Assembly (NCBI GenBank): GCA_016718405.1
Contig: JADKDJ010000005.1
Span: 248,001 to 312,000 of the forward strand
DNA from: Candidatus Rhodoferax odensensis
GTDB lineage: Bacteria; Pseudomonadota; Gammaproteobacteria; Burkholderiales; Burkholderiaceae_C
DNA length: 64,000 bases
Reading direction: 5' to 3'
The position numbers were made by a program, and so were the translations under genes. This document shows positions 42,387 to 51,840 of this stretch, piece after piece. The notes beneath the pieces were generated by a model. That model worked only from the letters and a program-made list of their open reading frames with translations, was not told the DNA's origin and searched no databases. Each line of letters begins with the position of its first letter. Within the stretch, counting starts at the first letter, position 1.

Positions 42387-43769
42387 ATGCAGCTCTGCGC
42401 TTCCATCTTCAAGGCCTACGACATTCGCGGTGTCGTGCCGACCACCATCGACGAGGCAGTGGCGGATGGACTGGGGCGGGCTTTCGGCACGCTGGCCTTG
42501 CGCGAGGGGCAAACGACCGTCGCTGTGGGGCGCGATGGGCGCTTGAGCGGGCCGGGGCTGAGTGCGGCATTGATGCGGGGCCTGATGGCCGTGGGCGTCG
42601 ATGTGATCGATGTGGGCATGGTGACCACACCCATGCTGTACTTTGCCGCCACCACGCTGTGCAGCAGTGGCATTCAAGTTACCGGTAGCCACAACCCCAA
42701 GGACTACAACGGCTTCAAGATGGTGCTGGGTGGGCGCGCCATTTATGGCGACGAGATTCAGGCACTTCGGCGTCTGATGGAGCAGGCGTCATGGGACTTG
42801 CGCGACGGCGCGAAGAGCCGTCACGTGGACGTGCTGCCAGCCTATCGCCAGCGCATCGTCGAAGGCATTGCGCTGGAGCGTCCCTTGAAGATCGTGGTGG
42901 ACTGCGGCAATGGCGTCGCCGGCGCCTCGGCACCCGATATTTTCCGTGCGCTGGGCTGCGACGTGACGGAGTTGTTCAGCGCGGTGGATGGCACGTTTCC
43001 GAATCACCACCCCGACCCCAGCAAGCCTGAGAACCTGCGTGACCTGATTGCAGCTCTGGCGTTGGGCGATGCCGAGCTGGGCTTGGCGTTTGACGGCGAT
43101 GGCGACCGACTGGGCATCGTCACCAAGGATGGGCAGACGATCTACCCAGACCGACAAATGATGCTGTTCGCCCGTGACGTGCTCAGCCGTGTGCCCGGCG
43201 GAAAGATCGTGTTTGATGTGAAGTGCTCCCAGCGCCTAGCGCCGGCAATTGAGGCAGCAGGTGGTGTGCCCTTGATGTACAAGACGGGCCACTCGTTGAT
43301 CAAGGCCCACATGAAGGAGATTGGCTCACCGTTGGGTGGCGAGATGAGCGGTCACATCTTCTTCAAGGAGCGTTGGTACGGCTTTGACGATGGCACCTAT
43401 GCCGGTGCGCGCCTGCTTGAGATTGCGAGCCGCACACCGGACGCCAATGCGATGCTGCATGCGCTGCCCACCAGCTTCTCCACGCCGGAGTTCAACGTGA
43501 AATGCGCCGAGGGCGAACCGCATGCGCTGGTGGCCCGGCTGGTCGAGGGGGCCAGCTTTGAGGCGCCAGCGGTGCTGACCACCATCGATGGCCTGCGCGT
43601 CGATTGGCCCGATGGTTTTGGCCTGATACGCGCATCCAATACCACCCCGGTGCTGGTGCTGCGCTTCGAGGGGCATACCGAGCCCGCGCTTGCTCGCATC
43701 CAGGCCGATATGCTGGCGCTGCTGCGTTCGCTCAAGCCCGACGCGCTGATTGATGAGGCGGCGCATTGA
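42387..43769 (+). CDS. Phosphomannomutase/phosphoglucomutase
   Basis: Interconverts hexose 1- and 6-phosphates for LPS and capsule sugars. The 460-aa alpha-D-phosphohexomutase has FKAYDIRG at the start, the phosphoserine loop VTGSHNPKDYNGFKM (Ser near residue 100), the metal loop LAFDGDGDRLGIV, the sugar-binding GGEMSGHIFF and the phosphate-binding RASNTTPVLVLRFEG. ATG 42387 matches the family start MQLCASIFKAYDIRG; the upstream 27 codons are not conserved. It is followed by waaC and waaA, fitting a role in lipopolysaccharide precursor supply. Confidence 0.93.
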   Translation: MQLCASIFKAYDIRGVVPTTIDEAVADGLGRAFGTLALREGQTTVAVGRDGRLSGPGLSAALMRGLMAVGVDVIDVGMVTTPMLYFAATTLCSSGIQVTGSHNPKDYNGFKMVLGGRAIYGDEIQALRRLMEQASWDLRDGAKSRHVDVLPAYRQRIVEGIALERPLKIVVDCGNGVAGASAPDIFRALGCDVTELFSAVDGTFPNHHPDPSKPENLRDLIAALALGDAELGLAFDGDGDRLGIVTKDGQTIYPDRQMMLFARDVLSRVPGGKIVFDVKCSQRLAPAIEAAGGVPLMYKTGHSLIKAHMKEIGSPLGGEMSGHIFFKERWYGFDDGTYAGARLLEIASRTPDANAMLHALPTSFSTPEFNVKCAEGEPHALVARLVEGASFEAPAVLTTIDGLRVDWPDGFGLIRASNTTPVLVLRFEGHTEPALARIQADMLALLRSLKPDALIDEAAH

Positions 43770-43803
43770 GTCCCGGCGTGGCCCTCGGTGACGGAGTCGC
43801 CAT

Positions 43804-44838
43804 TTGCGCGTATTGATCGTCAAGCTGTCGTCGTTAGGTGATGTCGTACATGCCATGCCGGCTGTGCAGGACATCCTGCGCGCCGTGCCGGGCGCCCAGA
43901 TTGACTGGGTGGTGGAGCGCGGCTTCGCGCCGCTGGTGCGCCGCTGCGAGGGCGTTGACCGCGTGATTGAGTGTGCGCTGCGACGTTGGCGCAAGGCGCC
44001 GCTGTCTGCGGCCACGCGCCGGGCTTTTGCGGCGTTCAAGGCCGAGCTGCAACGTGAGCGCTATGACGCGGTGCTGGACCTCCAGGGCCTGAGCAAGTCG
44101 GCGCTGGTGGCGTGGTTGGCGCGGCTGGCACCGCAAGGCCAGCGTTATGCCATGGCGAATCAGACCGAGGGTTCCGGCTATGAGGCCCCGACGCGTTGGA
44201 TCGCCGATGTGGCCGTGACCCTGCCCCCGCACATCCACGCGCTGACGCGTTCGCGCGAGTTGTGTGCACGCGCGCTGACTTACAAGCTCTCTGAAGCCAT
44301 GGCATTTGGCCTTCAAGCCAAGGCGGAGCGTGCCGTGTTAGCTACAAATGCAGTAGCGCATGAGGCGCACGGCAAGCGCGGTGTGGTGGCGCTGGTGCAC
44401 GGCACCTCGCGCGCGGACAAGCTTTGGCCGGTGGCCAGCTGGGTGACCCTTGGTCAGCGCTTGCACGAACAAGGTTTGTTGGTGGCACTGCCCCATGGCA
44501 ACGATGAGGAAGCGCAGCGCGCCAGCGAGATTGCCGCAGCCCTGCCCAATGCCGTGGTGTGGCCCCGGCTCGGCCTGGATGACTTGGTGGACTGTTTGGG
44601 CGGCTGCGCGGGCGCGATTGGCGTGGACAGCGGGCTTAGTCACATCGCGGTGGCCCTGGACTTGCTGCACGTGCAGCTCTACAACTTCGATACTGCCTGG
44701 CGCACGGGGCCATTGCCGGGTGTCGGACCGGCGCGCCAACTCAGCGTGTTTGGCGCACCCGAACCAAGCGTGCAGCAGGTATGGCGGGCCTGGGAGCAGG
44801 TGCACGCAGCGCAGCAAGGCGCTGGGGCAGCGTCATGA
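43804..44838 (+). CDS. waaC: Lipopolysaccharide heptosyltransferase I
   Basis: Adds the first heptose to Kdo2-lipid A at the cytoplasmic face of the inner membrane. The 344-aa GT9 protein starts MRVLIVKLSSLGDVVHAMPA and has DLQGLSKSALVAWLA, VALVHGTSRADKLWPV and the nucleotide-sugar site GVDSGLSHIAVAL. The start is a TTG at 43804, fixed by the conserved N-terminus. Residues about 165-195 contain a non-conserved insertion that includes a short palindrome (44341-44357). Its stop overlaps the waaA start (ATGA). Confidence 0.92.
   Translation: MRVLIVKLSSLGDVVHAMPAVQDILRAVPGAQIDWVVERGFAPLVRRCEGVDRVIECALRRWRKAPLSAATRRAFAAFKAELQRERYDAVLDLQGLSKSALVAWLARLAPQGQRYAMANQTEGSGYEAPTRWIADVAVTLPPHIHALTRSRELCARALTYKLSEAMAFGLQAKAERAVLATNAVAHEAHGKRGVVALVHGTSRADKLWPVASWVTLGQRLHEQGLLVALPHGNDEEAQRASEIAAALPNAVVWPRLGLDDLVDCLGGCAGAIGVDSGLSHIAVALDLLHVQLYNFDTAWRTGPLPGVGPARQLSVFGAPEPSVQQVWRAWEQVHAAQQGAGAAS
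44341..44357. repeat. 17-bp palindrome GCTAC-N7-GTAGC inside waaC
   Basis: GCTACAAATGCAGTAGC, a 5-bp stem with a 7-nt loop, lies in frame inside waaC between the acceptor and donor domains, where the protein has extra residues (VLATNAVAHEAHG). It has the same architecture as the elements at 2878 and 57261. Just upstream, TTGGCCTTCAAGCCAA (44307-44322) is another palindrome. Confidence 0.4.
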
Positions 44839-46217
44839 CCCGTGCCCTGTATTCGTTGCTGATGTGGTTGGGCCAACCGCTGTTGCGCCGCAAGCTCATG
44901 CGCCGGGGCAAGCTGGAGGCGGGTTACCACCAACACGTGGAAGAACGATTCGGACGCTACGACGCCGAGACGATTGTGGCTGCGGGCGACTTTGTTTGGG
45001 TGCACGCCGTGTCGCTGGGCGAAACACGCGCTGCGGAGCTGTTGATTGGGCGACTGCGTGAGCGGCTGCCGGGCCTGCGCCTGCTGCTCACGCACAGCAC
45101 TGCCACCGGACGTGCCGAAGGCTTGAAGCTGCTGCGCCCGGACGACCGACAGGTGTGGTTGCCCTGGGACACGCCCGGCGCGGTGCAGCGCTTTCTGGGC
45201 CGCTACCGGCCGCGACTGGGCGTGCTGATGGAGACCGAGCTGTGGCCCAACCTGAGCGCGGCGTGCGCCCGTCACGCTGTGCCGCTGGTGATGGTTAACG
45301 CCCGCCTGAGTGAGAAATCCTTGCGCCAGGCAAGGCGCATGGGCTGGTTGGCGCGACCGGCCTATCGTTCCTTGACGGCCGTGTGGGCGCAGACTGAGGA
45401 TGACGCCAGGCGCTTGGCATCGATGGGTGCGCCCGTCAAGGCCGTATTGGGAAACCTCAAGTTTGACGCCACGCCGGACGCGGCCAAGCTCGCGCAAGGG
45501 CGTGCCTGGCGCGCCGCGCAGGCCATGCCGGTGGTGGTCCTGGCAGTGTCCCGTGAGGGCGAGGAGGCGGCACTGCTGGCTTTGCTCGCCGACAAGGGCG
45601 CCAATGGTGCGGCGAGTGCCGCGGTACAGTGGCTGATCGTGCCACGCCACCCGCAGCGTTTCGACGCCGTGGCGGCCTTGATCGAACAGCATGGTTTCAA
45701 ACTGTCGCGCCGCAGCACCTGGTCGGCAGCGGCTGGGCCAGCCACTGCTGCGCCGCCGGCCGTTGGGTTCTGTGCAGCATCGGCAGCCGCGCCGATTTCA
45801 GGGCCTGCCAGCGCGGACGACGGCGGAGCCTGCCTAATCTGGTTGGGCGACTCGCTCGGTGAGATGGCGCTGTACTACGGCTTGGCCGACGTGGCTTTGC
45901 TCGGTGGCAGTTTCGAACCGTTGGGCGGGCAAAACTTGATCGAAGCGGCCGGGTGCGGTTGCCCGATCGTGATGGGCCCGCACACTTTCAACTTTGCGCA
46001 GGCTGCGCAGTTGGCTCAGGCCCGCGGTGCCGCCCTGCGCGTGGACGACATGGCTGCCGCGCTGCAATGTGCGCCGGCCTTGGCACACAACGCACAAGAG
46101 TTGGCGCAGCGCCAACAGGCCGCGCTGCAGTTTGCCCAGGCGCACGGCGGTGCGCTGGACCGGACCTGCGACGCGCTGCTGGAGCTACTTGGCCAACAGC
46201 GCGTTGACCGGCCCTAG
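44835..46217 (+). CDS. waaA: 3-deoxy-D-manno-octulosonic acid (Kdo) transferase
   Basis: Transfers Kdo from CMP-Kdo to lipid IVA. The 460-aa GT30 protein has an N-terminal membrane-associated helix (LYSLLMWLGQPLLRRKL), the family motif VWVHAVSLGETRAAELL with the catalytic Glu, METELWPNLSAAC, and the donor site GGSFEPLGGQNLIEAAGCGCPIV in two parts. An Ala-rich insertion of about 35 residues precedes the LIWLGDSLGEMALYY segment. ATG 44835 overlaps waaC. Its 3' end overlaps the tolC remnant by 33 bases on the opposite strand. Confidence 0.93.
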   Translation: MTRALYSLLMWLGQPLLRRKLMRRGKLEAGYHQHVEERFGRYDAETIVAAGDFVWVHAVSLGETRAAELLIGRLRERLPGLRLLLTHSTATGRAEGLKLLRPDDRQVWLPWDTPGAVQRFLGRYRPRLGVLMETELWPNLSAACARHAVPLVMVNARLSEKSLRQARRMGWLARPAYRSLTAVWAQTEDDARRLASMGAPVKAVLGNLKFDATPDAAKLAQGRAWRAAQAMPVVVLAVSREGEEAALLALLADKGANGAASAAVQWLIVPRHPQRFDAVAALIEQHGFKLSRRSTWSAAAGPATAAPPAVGFCAASAAAPISGPASADDGGACLIWLGDSLGEMALYYGLADVALLGGSFEPLGGQNLIEAAGCGCPIVMGPHTFNFAQAAQLAQARGAALRVDDMAAALQCAPALAHNAQELAQRQQAALQFAQAHGGALDRTCDALLELLGQQRVDRP

Positions 46218-47517
46218 ATCCTCAGCCTTGAGCGTGCCGCTGGCCTGGCGCAGCTTCAGGCCGGTGAGCAACACGTCGTAGCGCGCCTTGGCCAGATCGC
46301 GCTTGGTCTGAAACAGCGCGCTTTGGGCGTTGAGCACATCGATGTTGATACGCACCCCCACCTGGTAGCCCAGCTTGGTGGCATCGAGCGCGCTCTGGCT
46401 GGAAGTCTCAGCCGCCTCCAGGGCCTTGGCCTGACCCTGACCCGAGAGCACGCCGAAGTAGGCCGTGCGCGTGCCCTGGGCCACCGCGCGTTGCGCGCTG
46501 GGCAAATCGGTGCTGGCCTTGTCCTCCAGAGCCAGGGTTTCCTTGATCCGGTTTTGCACCGCAAAGCCGGCGAACAGGGAATGTTCAGGTCAGGCCAATG
46601 GTGGCGGAGTTGCTGCGGCTGTCGGTCGAGCCTAGTGACAGCCGTTGTTCTGGCCCAGTCGGTAGTTGCCATACAGGTCCAGCGTGGGCAGGTGGCCGCT
46701 GCGCTGCCTTGTCAGTGTCTCAGGCAGGCCAACTCCAGGCCAGCTTGGCACGCACGATGTCGGAGTGCGTGTTCTGTGCCTGTTGCACCCACTCGTCAAC
46801 GTTGGCGGGTTGCAAAGCCAGGCAGCGCCACAAAGCCGGGCCAGCGCAGGTTGGCTGTCTGGCTTGCCCACCAGTTGGTCAGTGCCAGGCGTTTGATGCG
46901 CAGGTCGTTCTCGGCGGCGATCTCCTGGGCGATCACCAGGTCGTATTTGGCCTGCGCTTCGCGCGTGTCGGTGATGGTGAGGTGCCCACTTCGAAGTTGC
47001 GCTTGGCCGAGGCCAGTTGTTCGGCCACCGCCGTTTTCTGGGCCTTGACGAAGGTCAGGCTGTCTTGCGAGGCCAAAACGTCGAAGTAGGCCTGACTGAC
47101 GCGCATGATCACGTCTTGCTCGGCCGCCAGCAGTTGCGCTTGCGCGACTTCCACGCCTTTGCTGCCCTGCGTGGCCCCGATCGCGTTGGCCGGTTGTACA
47201 GCGGCTGTTTGCCGCTGACGGTGGCAGAGTTGGTGCCATAGGTGCTCTCGGACTTGGGCGCACCTTCAACGCGGTTGACCAGGTTGGTGCGCGAACTGTC
47301 CATCACCAGGCCGGCCGTTGGGTACAACGCGGCGCGTGCCTGGGCCGCTTTGGCCTGCGCTGCCTCCAGATTTGACTTGGCCGATTGGTAGGCCGCGTCG
47401 CCAGCCGCGCGCCGCCGCGTGCAGCTCGATCAGGCTTTGCGCCCCGGCGGGCATGGACAGGGCCAGAGCGAGCGCGGCAACCAGCGGCGCGAGGGAAACG
47501 GGGCGAAGCATCTTCAT
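46185..47517 (-). pseudogene. tolC: TolC-family outer-membrane protein, many frameshifts
   Basis: Both ends are recognisable: a signal peptide start at 47517 (MKMLRPVSLAPLVAALALAL) and a TolC-type C-terminus (GTRTAYFGVLSGQGQAKALE, then VGVRINIDVLNAQSALFQTK). The total length of about 1333 bases fits a full 440-aa channel. However, conserved pieces are spread over different frames with at least six switches: YPTAGLVMDSSRTNL, AEQDVIMRVSQAYFDVLASQ, ITDTREAQAKYDLVIAQEIA, NVDEWVQQAQNTHSDIV and LPTLDLYGNYRLGQN. At least one switch fits loss of a G from a G run (47192 region). Either the gene is decaying or this stretch is poorly sequenced. As read, no functional channel can be made. It would be the outer-membrane partner of the RND pump at 48630-52971. 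Confidence 0.8.
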
Positions 47518-47562
47518 GGAAAACCTTTGTGTGGGACGCAATAGGCAGGCGCGTTGACGGAT

Positions 47563-47904
47563 TCAGTAGGTGGGCACACCGGGGTCCAACTCGGCTGACC
47601 AGGCGCTGATTCCGCCGGCAATATTGGCCACCCGCGCAAAGCCCTGCGCCGACAGGAAGGCAGCTACTTGCATGCTGCGTATGCCGTGGTGGCACAGACA
47701 CGCCACAGGCCTTTCGGGGTCAAGCTCGGGCAGTCGGCGGTTCACCTCGCCAATGGGCATTTCGATCAGTTCAAAACCATTGGTCGGAACACTGGCGCGA
47801 CGCAGCTCCGCCGGTTCGCGAACATCGAGCACCACCGGTTGACCCAGGTCACGCACAGCGCCAAGCCAGGCATCAAGATCGCGAGGTCGGACTTGGTCGA
47901 TCAT
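47563..47904 (-). CDS. Rhodanese-like domain protein
   Basis: A 113-aa single rhodanese domain, probably cytosolic. It has VVLDVREPAELRRAS, the active-site loop CLCHHGIRSMQVA (persulfide Cys in the CHHGIRS loop) and the end NIAGGISAWSAELDPGVPTY. Such proteins carry sulfur or move sulfane groups. ATG 47904 gives a normal domain boundary; the frame is open into pcm but not conserved there. It lies between pcm and tolC, all on the minus strand. Confidence 0.88.
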   Translation of the reverse strand: MIDQVRPRDLDAWLGAVRDLGQPVVLDVREPAELRRASVPTNGFELIEMPIGEVNRRLPELDPERPVACLCHHGIRSMQVAAFLSAQGFARVANIAGGISAWSAELDPGVPTY

Positions 47905-47933
47905 GGGTGTGCGGTGGGGTCCGTCCGCGGTGC

Positions 47934-48587
47934 TCAAAACGTGAACTTCGGCGGCTGAGCAAAATTCTGCAGGCTCGGAGCCACCGTGTCCCACGGGGTG
48001 GTGGTGCGGTAATCAGTCTGACTGGTTCGGGTCACGATGGTGGCCTGCATCACGGGCTCCTCGCCCACAATGGCCATCAGCCGACCGCCCACCTTGAGCT
48101 GAGCAAGCAGCGCATGTGGGACTTGCGCCACCGAGCCGCTGAGCAAGATTGCGTCGAACGGGCCTTCCGAATGCGTGCCAACGGAACCGTCGGCCTGGCG
48201 TACCGTCGCATTGTGAATACCGGCCTTTTGCAGGTTGGCACGCGCCAGGGCCGCCAGTTCGGCGTTGATTTCCAGCGACACCACGCGCTGCGCGCGGTGC
48301 GCCAGCAGGGCTGCCATGAAGCCCGAACCAGCTCCGACTTCGAGTACGGTCTCGTGCTTGTGCAGGGCCAAATCCTGCAGCATGCGTGCTTCCACGCGGG
48401 GCGCCAGCATGCACTGTCCGCCGGGCAGGGGAATCTCCATGTCCACAAAGGCCAGGGCCTTGTGCGCCAGCGGCACGAAGTCCTCACGTTTTACCACCGA
48501 CAGCAAGCGCAGCACCTCGGCGTCAGAGACGTCCCAGGGGCGAATTTGCTGCTCAATCATGTTGAAGCGGGCTTGTTCCAGATTCAT
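47934..48587 (-). CDS. pcm: Protein-L-isoaspartate O-methyltransferase family protein
   Basis: A 217-aa SAM-dependent methyltransferase related to Pcm, which repairs isoaspartate. It begins MNLEQARFNMIEQQIRPWDV, and the SAM-binding glycine motif is VLEVGAGSGFMAALLA. Members beside tolC in beta-proteobacteria differ from classical Pcm in the N-terminal region, so the substrate is not certain. The ATG at 48587 has GGAG upstream, and a TATCAT-type -10 lies in the 42-base gap after the RND gene. Confidence 0.87.
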   Translation of the reverse strand: MNLEQARFNMIEQQIRPWDVSDAEVLRLLSVVKREDFVPLAHKALAFVDMEIPLPGGQCMLAPRVEARMLQDLALHKHETVLEVGAGSGFMAALLAHRAQRVVSLEINAELAALARANLQKAGIHNATVRQADGSVGTHSEGPFDAILLSGSVAQVPHALLAQLKVGGRLMAIVGEEPVMQATIVTRTSQTDYRTTTPWDTVAPSLQNFAQPPKFTF

Positions 48588-48629
48588 TTAAATTACTCCA
48601 GGGGGTATGATAGCGCGTTCTGCTGAATT

Positions 48630-51600
48630 TTACCGGCTGCCGTTTGATTTCGAGGCCCAAAGCCCACGCAGCCATTGCGCCAGATCATCCATGTAGCAAT
48701 ACACCACCGGCACGACGACCAGGGTCAGCAGGGACGAGGTGATCACGCCGCCGATGACTGCCTGACCCATCGGTGCACGTTGCTCCGAGCCCTCAGTCAA
48801 CGCGAAGGCCAGCGGCACCATCCCGAAGATCATGGCCAGTGTGGTCATCAGGATCGGGCGCAGGCGCACCTTGGCGGCCATCAGCAAGGCCTCAGAGCGC
48901 TCCATGCCGGGTACCGGTTGGCCATTCGCGTCGTGGCCGGGCTCGCGGGAACGGATGGCGAAGTCCACCAGCAAGATCGCGTTCTTGGTCACCAGACCCA
49001 TCAGCATCACTACCCCGATGATGGAGAACATCGACAGTGTTGAGCGGAACATCAGCAGAGCGAGCACAACGCCGATCAGGGTCAGGGGCAGTGACGTCAT
49101 GAGCGCCAGAGGTTGCAGGAAGCTCTTGAACTGGCTGCCCAGGATCATGTAGATGAACACAATCGCCAGGACCAGCGCGGAGATGGCGTAGCCAAAAGAC
49201 TCGGTCATGTTTTTGGTGGAACCACCGAACTTGTAGCTGTAGCCGGGCGGCAGTTTGACGCCATCCATGACGGCCTTGATGTCGTTGGAGACTTCACCCG
49301 CCGAGCGGTTGTACACATTGGCGTTGATGGCCACCTCGCGCGTCAGGTCGCGCCGGTTGATCTGGTTGGCGCCGGTCGACTCGGTGACGCTGGCGATCTG
49401 GTTCAGCCTCACGATGCGAACGCTGCCGTCCTGGCTATTGGTGACGGCGAAGGGCAACCGTTCCAGGTCTTGCGCCTGGTTGCGGGCCTCGGGTGCCAGG
49501 CGCACGTTGACGTCGTAAGTCTGGTCGTCGCTGGCACGCCAGTTGCCCACCGTTTGCCCCGCAACCAGCGTGCGCAAAGCGTTGCCAACCTGGCCCACGG
49601 ACAGGCCGAGATCGGACGCCGCGTCGCGCCGCACCGATATATCAACGGTTGGTTTATTGGGTTTGACGCTGGAATCCAGGTCTACCAGCCCTGCAATCGT
49701 GCGCACCTTCTCCAGTGCGCCCTGGGCGATTCGTTCGAGTTCGTCCTGATCCGGGCCCTGAATCGAGAACTCAATCTGCTTCTGTCCGCCCACCGGGTCG
49801 AGCAAGCCCACGTGCGTGACGGTCATGCCGGGCACTTGGCGCAGGCGCTCGCGCATGGCAGCCGAGAGTTCGTCTACGTTGCGCTGGCGCTCGCTGCGGT
49901 CGACCAGCCGCACATAGATGCTGGCGTAAATCTTTCCTTGCGCATTGCCGGTGTTGATGGTCGCCAGGGTGTAGCGCACTTCGGGGAACTGCCGCAAGAT
50001 GCCTTCAACCTGGCGTGCCTTGGCCTCGGTCGCTTCCAGCGAGGAGCCGACCGGGGTATAGAAGTTCAGCGAGGTCTCGGAGTAATCAGCTTTGGGCACG
50101 AACTCGGTGCCCAGCAGCGGCACCATGAAAATGCTGGCCACAAAAATCGCCAGGGACACCAGCAACGTGGCCAGCTTGTGCTGTAGGGACCAGCGCAAAA
50201 TACCCTGGTAGCTTTCGGACAGGCTGTCGGTGAGGTGGTCGAATGCGCCCGTGACGCGGCCAATGGTCTTGTCGTACAGCGTCAGCGCGCGCCGCGTGCC
50301 GTCGGCATTGAGGCCATGGCGTCCATGCGCCTCGATGCTGGGGTCGTGCCAGATTGAGGACATCATTGGGTCGAGCGTGAAGCTCACGAACATCGAGATC
50401 AGCACTGCGGCGACGATCGTGATGCCGAACTCATGGAAAAACTTGCCGATGATGCCGCCCATGAATCCGATCGGCAGGAACACGGCCACAATCGAAAGTG
50501 TGGTGGCCAGTACCGCCAGGCCGATTTCCTGGGTGCCATCCATGGAGGCCTGGTAGGGAGCCTTGCCCATCTGCACATGGCGCACGATGTTCTCGCGCAC
50601 GACGATGGCGTCGTCAATCAGCAGACCTACGCACAATGAGAGCGCCATCAGGGTGATCATGTTGATGGTGAAGCCAAACATGTTCATGAACAGGAATGTG
50701 CCGATCAGCGCGATCGGCAAGGTCAGGCCGGTGATCACGGTGGAGCGCCAGGAGTTCAAGAACAGAAACACGATCAGGATCGTCAGCAGCGCTCCCTCGA
50801 TCAGTGTGCGGCGCACATTCTCCACCGCGACCCTGATCTGGCGAGACCCATCTGTAACCGGCTCCAGACGGATGCCGGCGGGCACCTGGTCCTTGAGCTC
50901 ACGCACGGTCTGCATCAGGCCGTCGATCACCGCGATGGTGTTCTCGTCCTGCGCTTTTTGCACACTCAACAGCAGGGTACGCGAGCCGTTGTACAACGCC
51001 AGGCTCTCCGCTTCCTGGGCGCCGTCAACCACGCGCGCGACTTGATCGACCCGCACCGGGGCGCCGTTCTTGCGTGTGACGATGATTCGGCCGAAGTCCT
51101 CCGGGCGCTGCATGCGGGCGTCGATCTGCACCACTAGTTCGCGCTGCGCCGAGCGAATTGCACCGACCGGAACGTCCTGGTTCTCGCCGCGTACGGCGGT
51201 GACGACCTGATCAGGCGTCACGCTGTAGCTCTCCAGGGCCCTTGGATCCAGGTAGATGTTGATCTCGCGCTTGGTGCCGCCCACCACCGTGACCGAGCCC
51301 ACACCGCGCACGTTCTCAAGCCTTTTCTTCAGAACTTGATCAGCCCAATTGGTCAGCTCCACCGGTGAAAGTGCTTTGCTCGACGCGCCGGCTGCGGCGG
51401 GCAGTACGGCCACTGACCAGATCGAGCGGCTCGACGGGTCAAACCGCAGGATGCGGGGCTCCTTCACTTCGGCGCGCAGATTGGGCCGCAGCAGCGATAC
51501 CTTTTCGCGCACATCGTCGGCCGCCTTGCGGCCATTGATGTGGAGTTGAAACTCGATGATGACAACCGACTGACCCTGGTAGCTGCGCGAGGTCAGGGCG

Positions 51601-51833
51601 TTGATGCCGGCGATCGAGTTGACGCCTTCTTCGATCTTCTTGGTAACTTCGCTTTCCACCACCTCCGGCGAGGCGCCGGGGTAGTCGGTGCTGATCACCA
51701 CCACCGGCAGGTCAACGTTGGGGAACTGATCGATCTGCAGGCGCTGGTAGGAAAACAGGCCCAGCACCACTATGGCCAGCATGACCATGGTTGCAAAGAC
51801 CGGATTCTTGAGGCTGACGCGGGTGAACCACAT
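48630..51833 (-). CDS. Efflux RND transporter permease subunit (HAE1 family)
   Basis: A 1067-aa proton-driven pump of the AcrB/MexB group in the inner membrane. It starts MWFTRVSLKNPVFATMVMLA (first membrane helix) and has twelve expected membrane segments and two large periplasmic loops. Membrane segment 4 carries the proton-relay Asp pair in CVGLLIDDAIVVREN (about residue 404). The PN1-type loop begins QIDQFPNVDLPVVVISTDYPG. The pairing with an adaptor and a TetR regulator, and the HAE1-like residues, point to drugs or hydrophobic compounds rather than metals. It begins seven bases after the adaptor stop. Confidence 0.93.
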   Translation of the reverse strand: MWFTRVSLKNPVFATMVMLAIVVLGLFSYQRLQIDQFPNVDLPVVVISTDYPGASPEVVESEVTKKIEEGVNSIAGINALTSRSYQGQSVVIIEFQLHINGRKAADDVREKVSLLRPNLRAEVKEPRILRFDPSSRSIWSVAVLPAAAGASSKALSPVELTNWADQVLKKRLENVRGVGSVTVVGGTKREINIYLDPRALESYSVTPDQVVTAVRGENQDVPVGAIRSAQRELVVQIDARMQRPEDFGRIIVTRKNGAPVRVDQVARVVDGAQEAESLALYNGSRTLLLSVQKAQDENTIAVIDGLMQTVRELKDQVPAGIRLEPVTDGSRQIRVAVENVRRTLIEGALLTILIVFLFLNSWRSTVITGLTLPIALIGTFLFMNMFGFTINMITLMALSLCVGLLIDDAIVVRENIVRHVQMGKAPYQASMDGTQEIGLAVLATTLSIVAVFLPIGFMGGIIGKFFHEFGITIVAAVLISMFVSFTLDPMMSSIWHDPSIEAHGRHGLNADGTRRALTLYDKTIGRVTGAFDHLTDSLSESYQGILRWSLQHKLATLLVSLAIFVASIFMVPLLGTEFVPKADYSETSLNFYTPVGSSLEATEAKARQVEGILRQFPEVRYTLATINTGNAQGKIYASIYVRLVDRSERQRNVDELSAAMRERLRQVPGMTVTHVGLLDPVGGQKQIEFSIQGPDQDELERIAQGALEKVRTIAGLVDLDSSVKPNKPTVDISVRRDAASDLGLSVGQVGNALRTLVAGQTVGNWRASDDQTYDVNVRLAPEARNQAQDLERLPFAVTNSQDGSVRIVRLNQIASVTESTGANQINRRDLTREVAINANVYNRSAGEVSNDIKAVMDGVKLPPGYSYKFGGSTKNMTESFGYAISALVLAIVFIYMILGSQFKSFLQPLALMTSLPLTLIGVVLALLMFRSTLSMFSIIGVVMLMGLVTKNAILLVDFAIRSREPGHDANGQPVPGMERSEALLMAAKVRLRPILMTTLAMIFGMVPLAFALTEGSEQRAPMGQAVIGGVITSSLLTLVVVPVVYCYMDDLAQWLRGLWASKSNGSR

Positions 51834-51840
51834 GGTGGGG

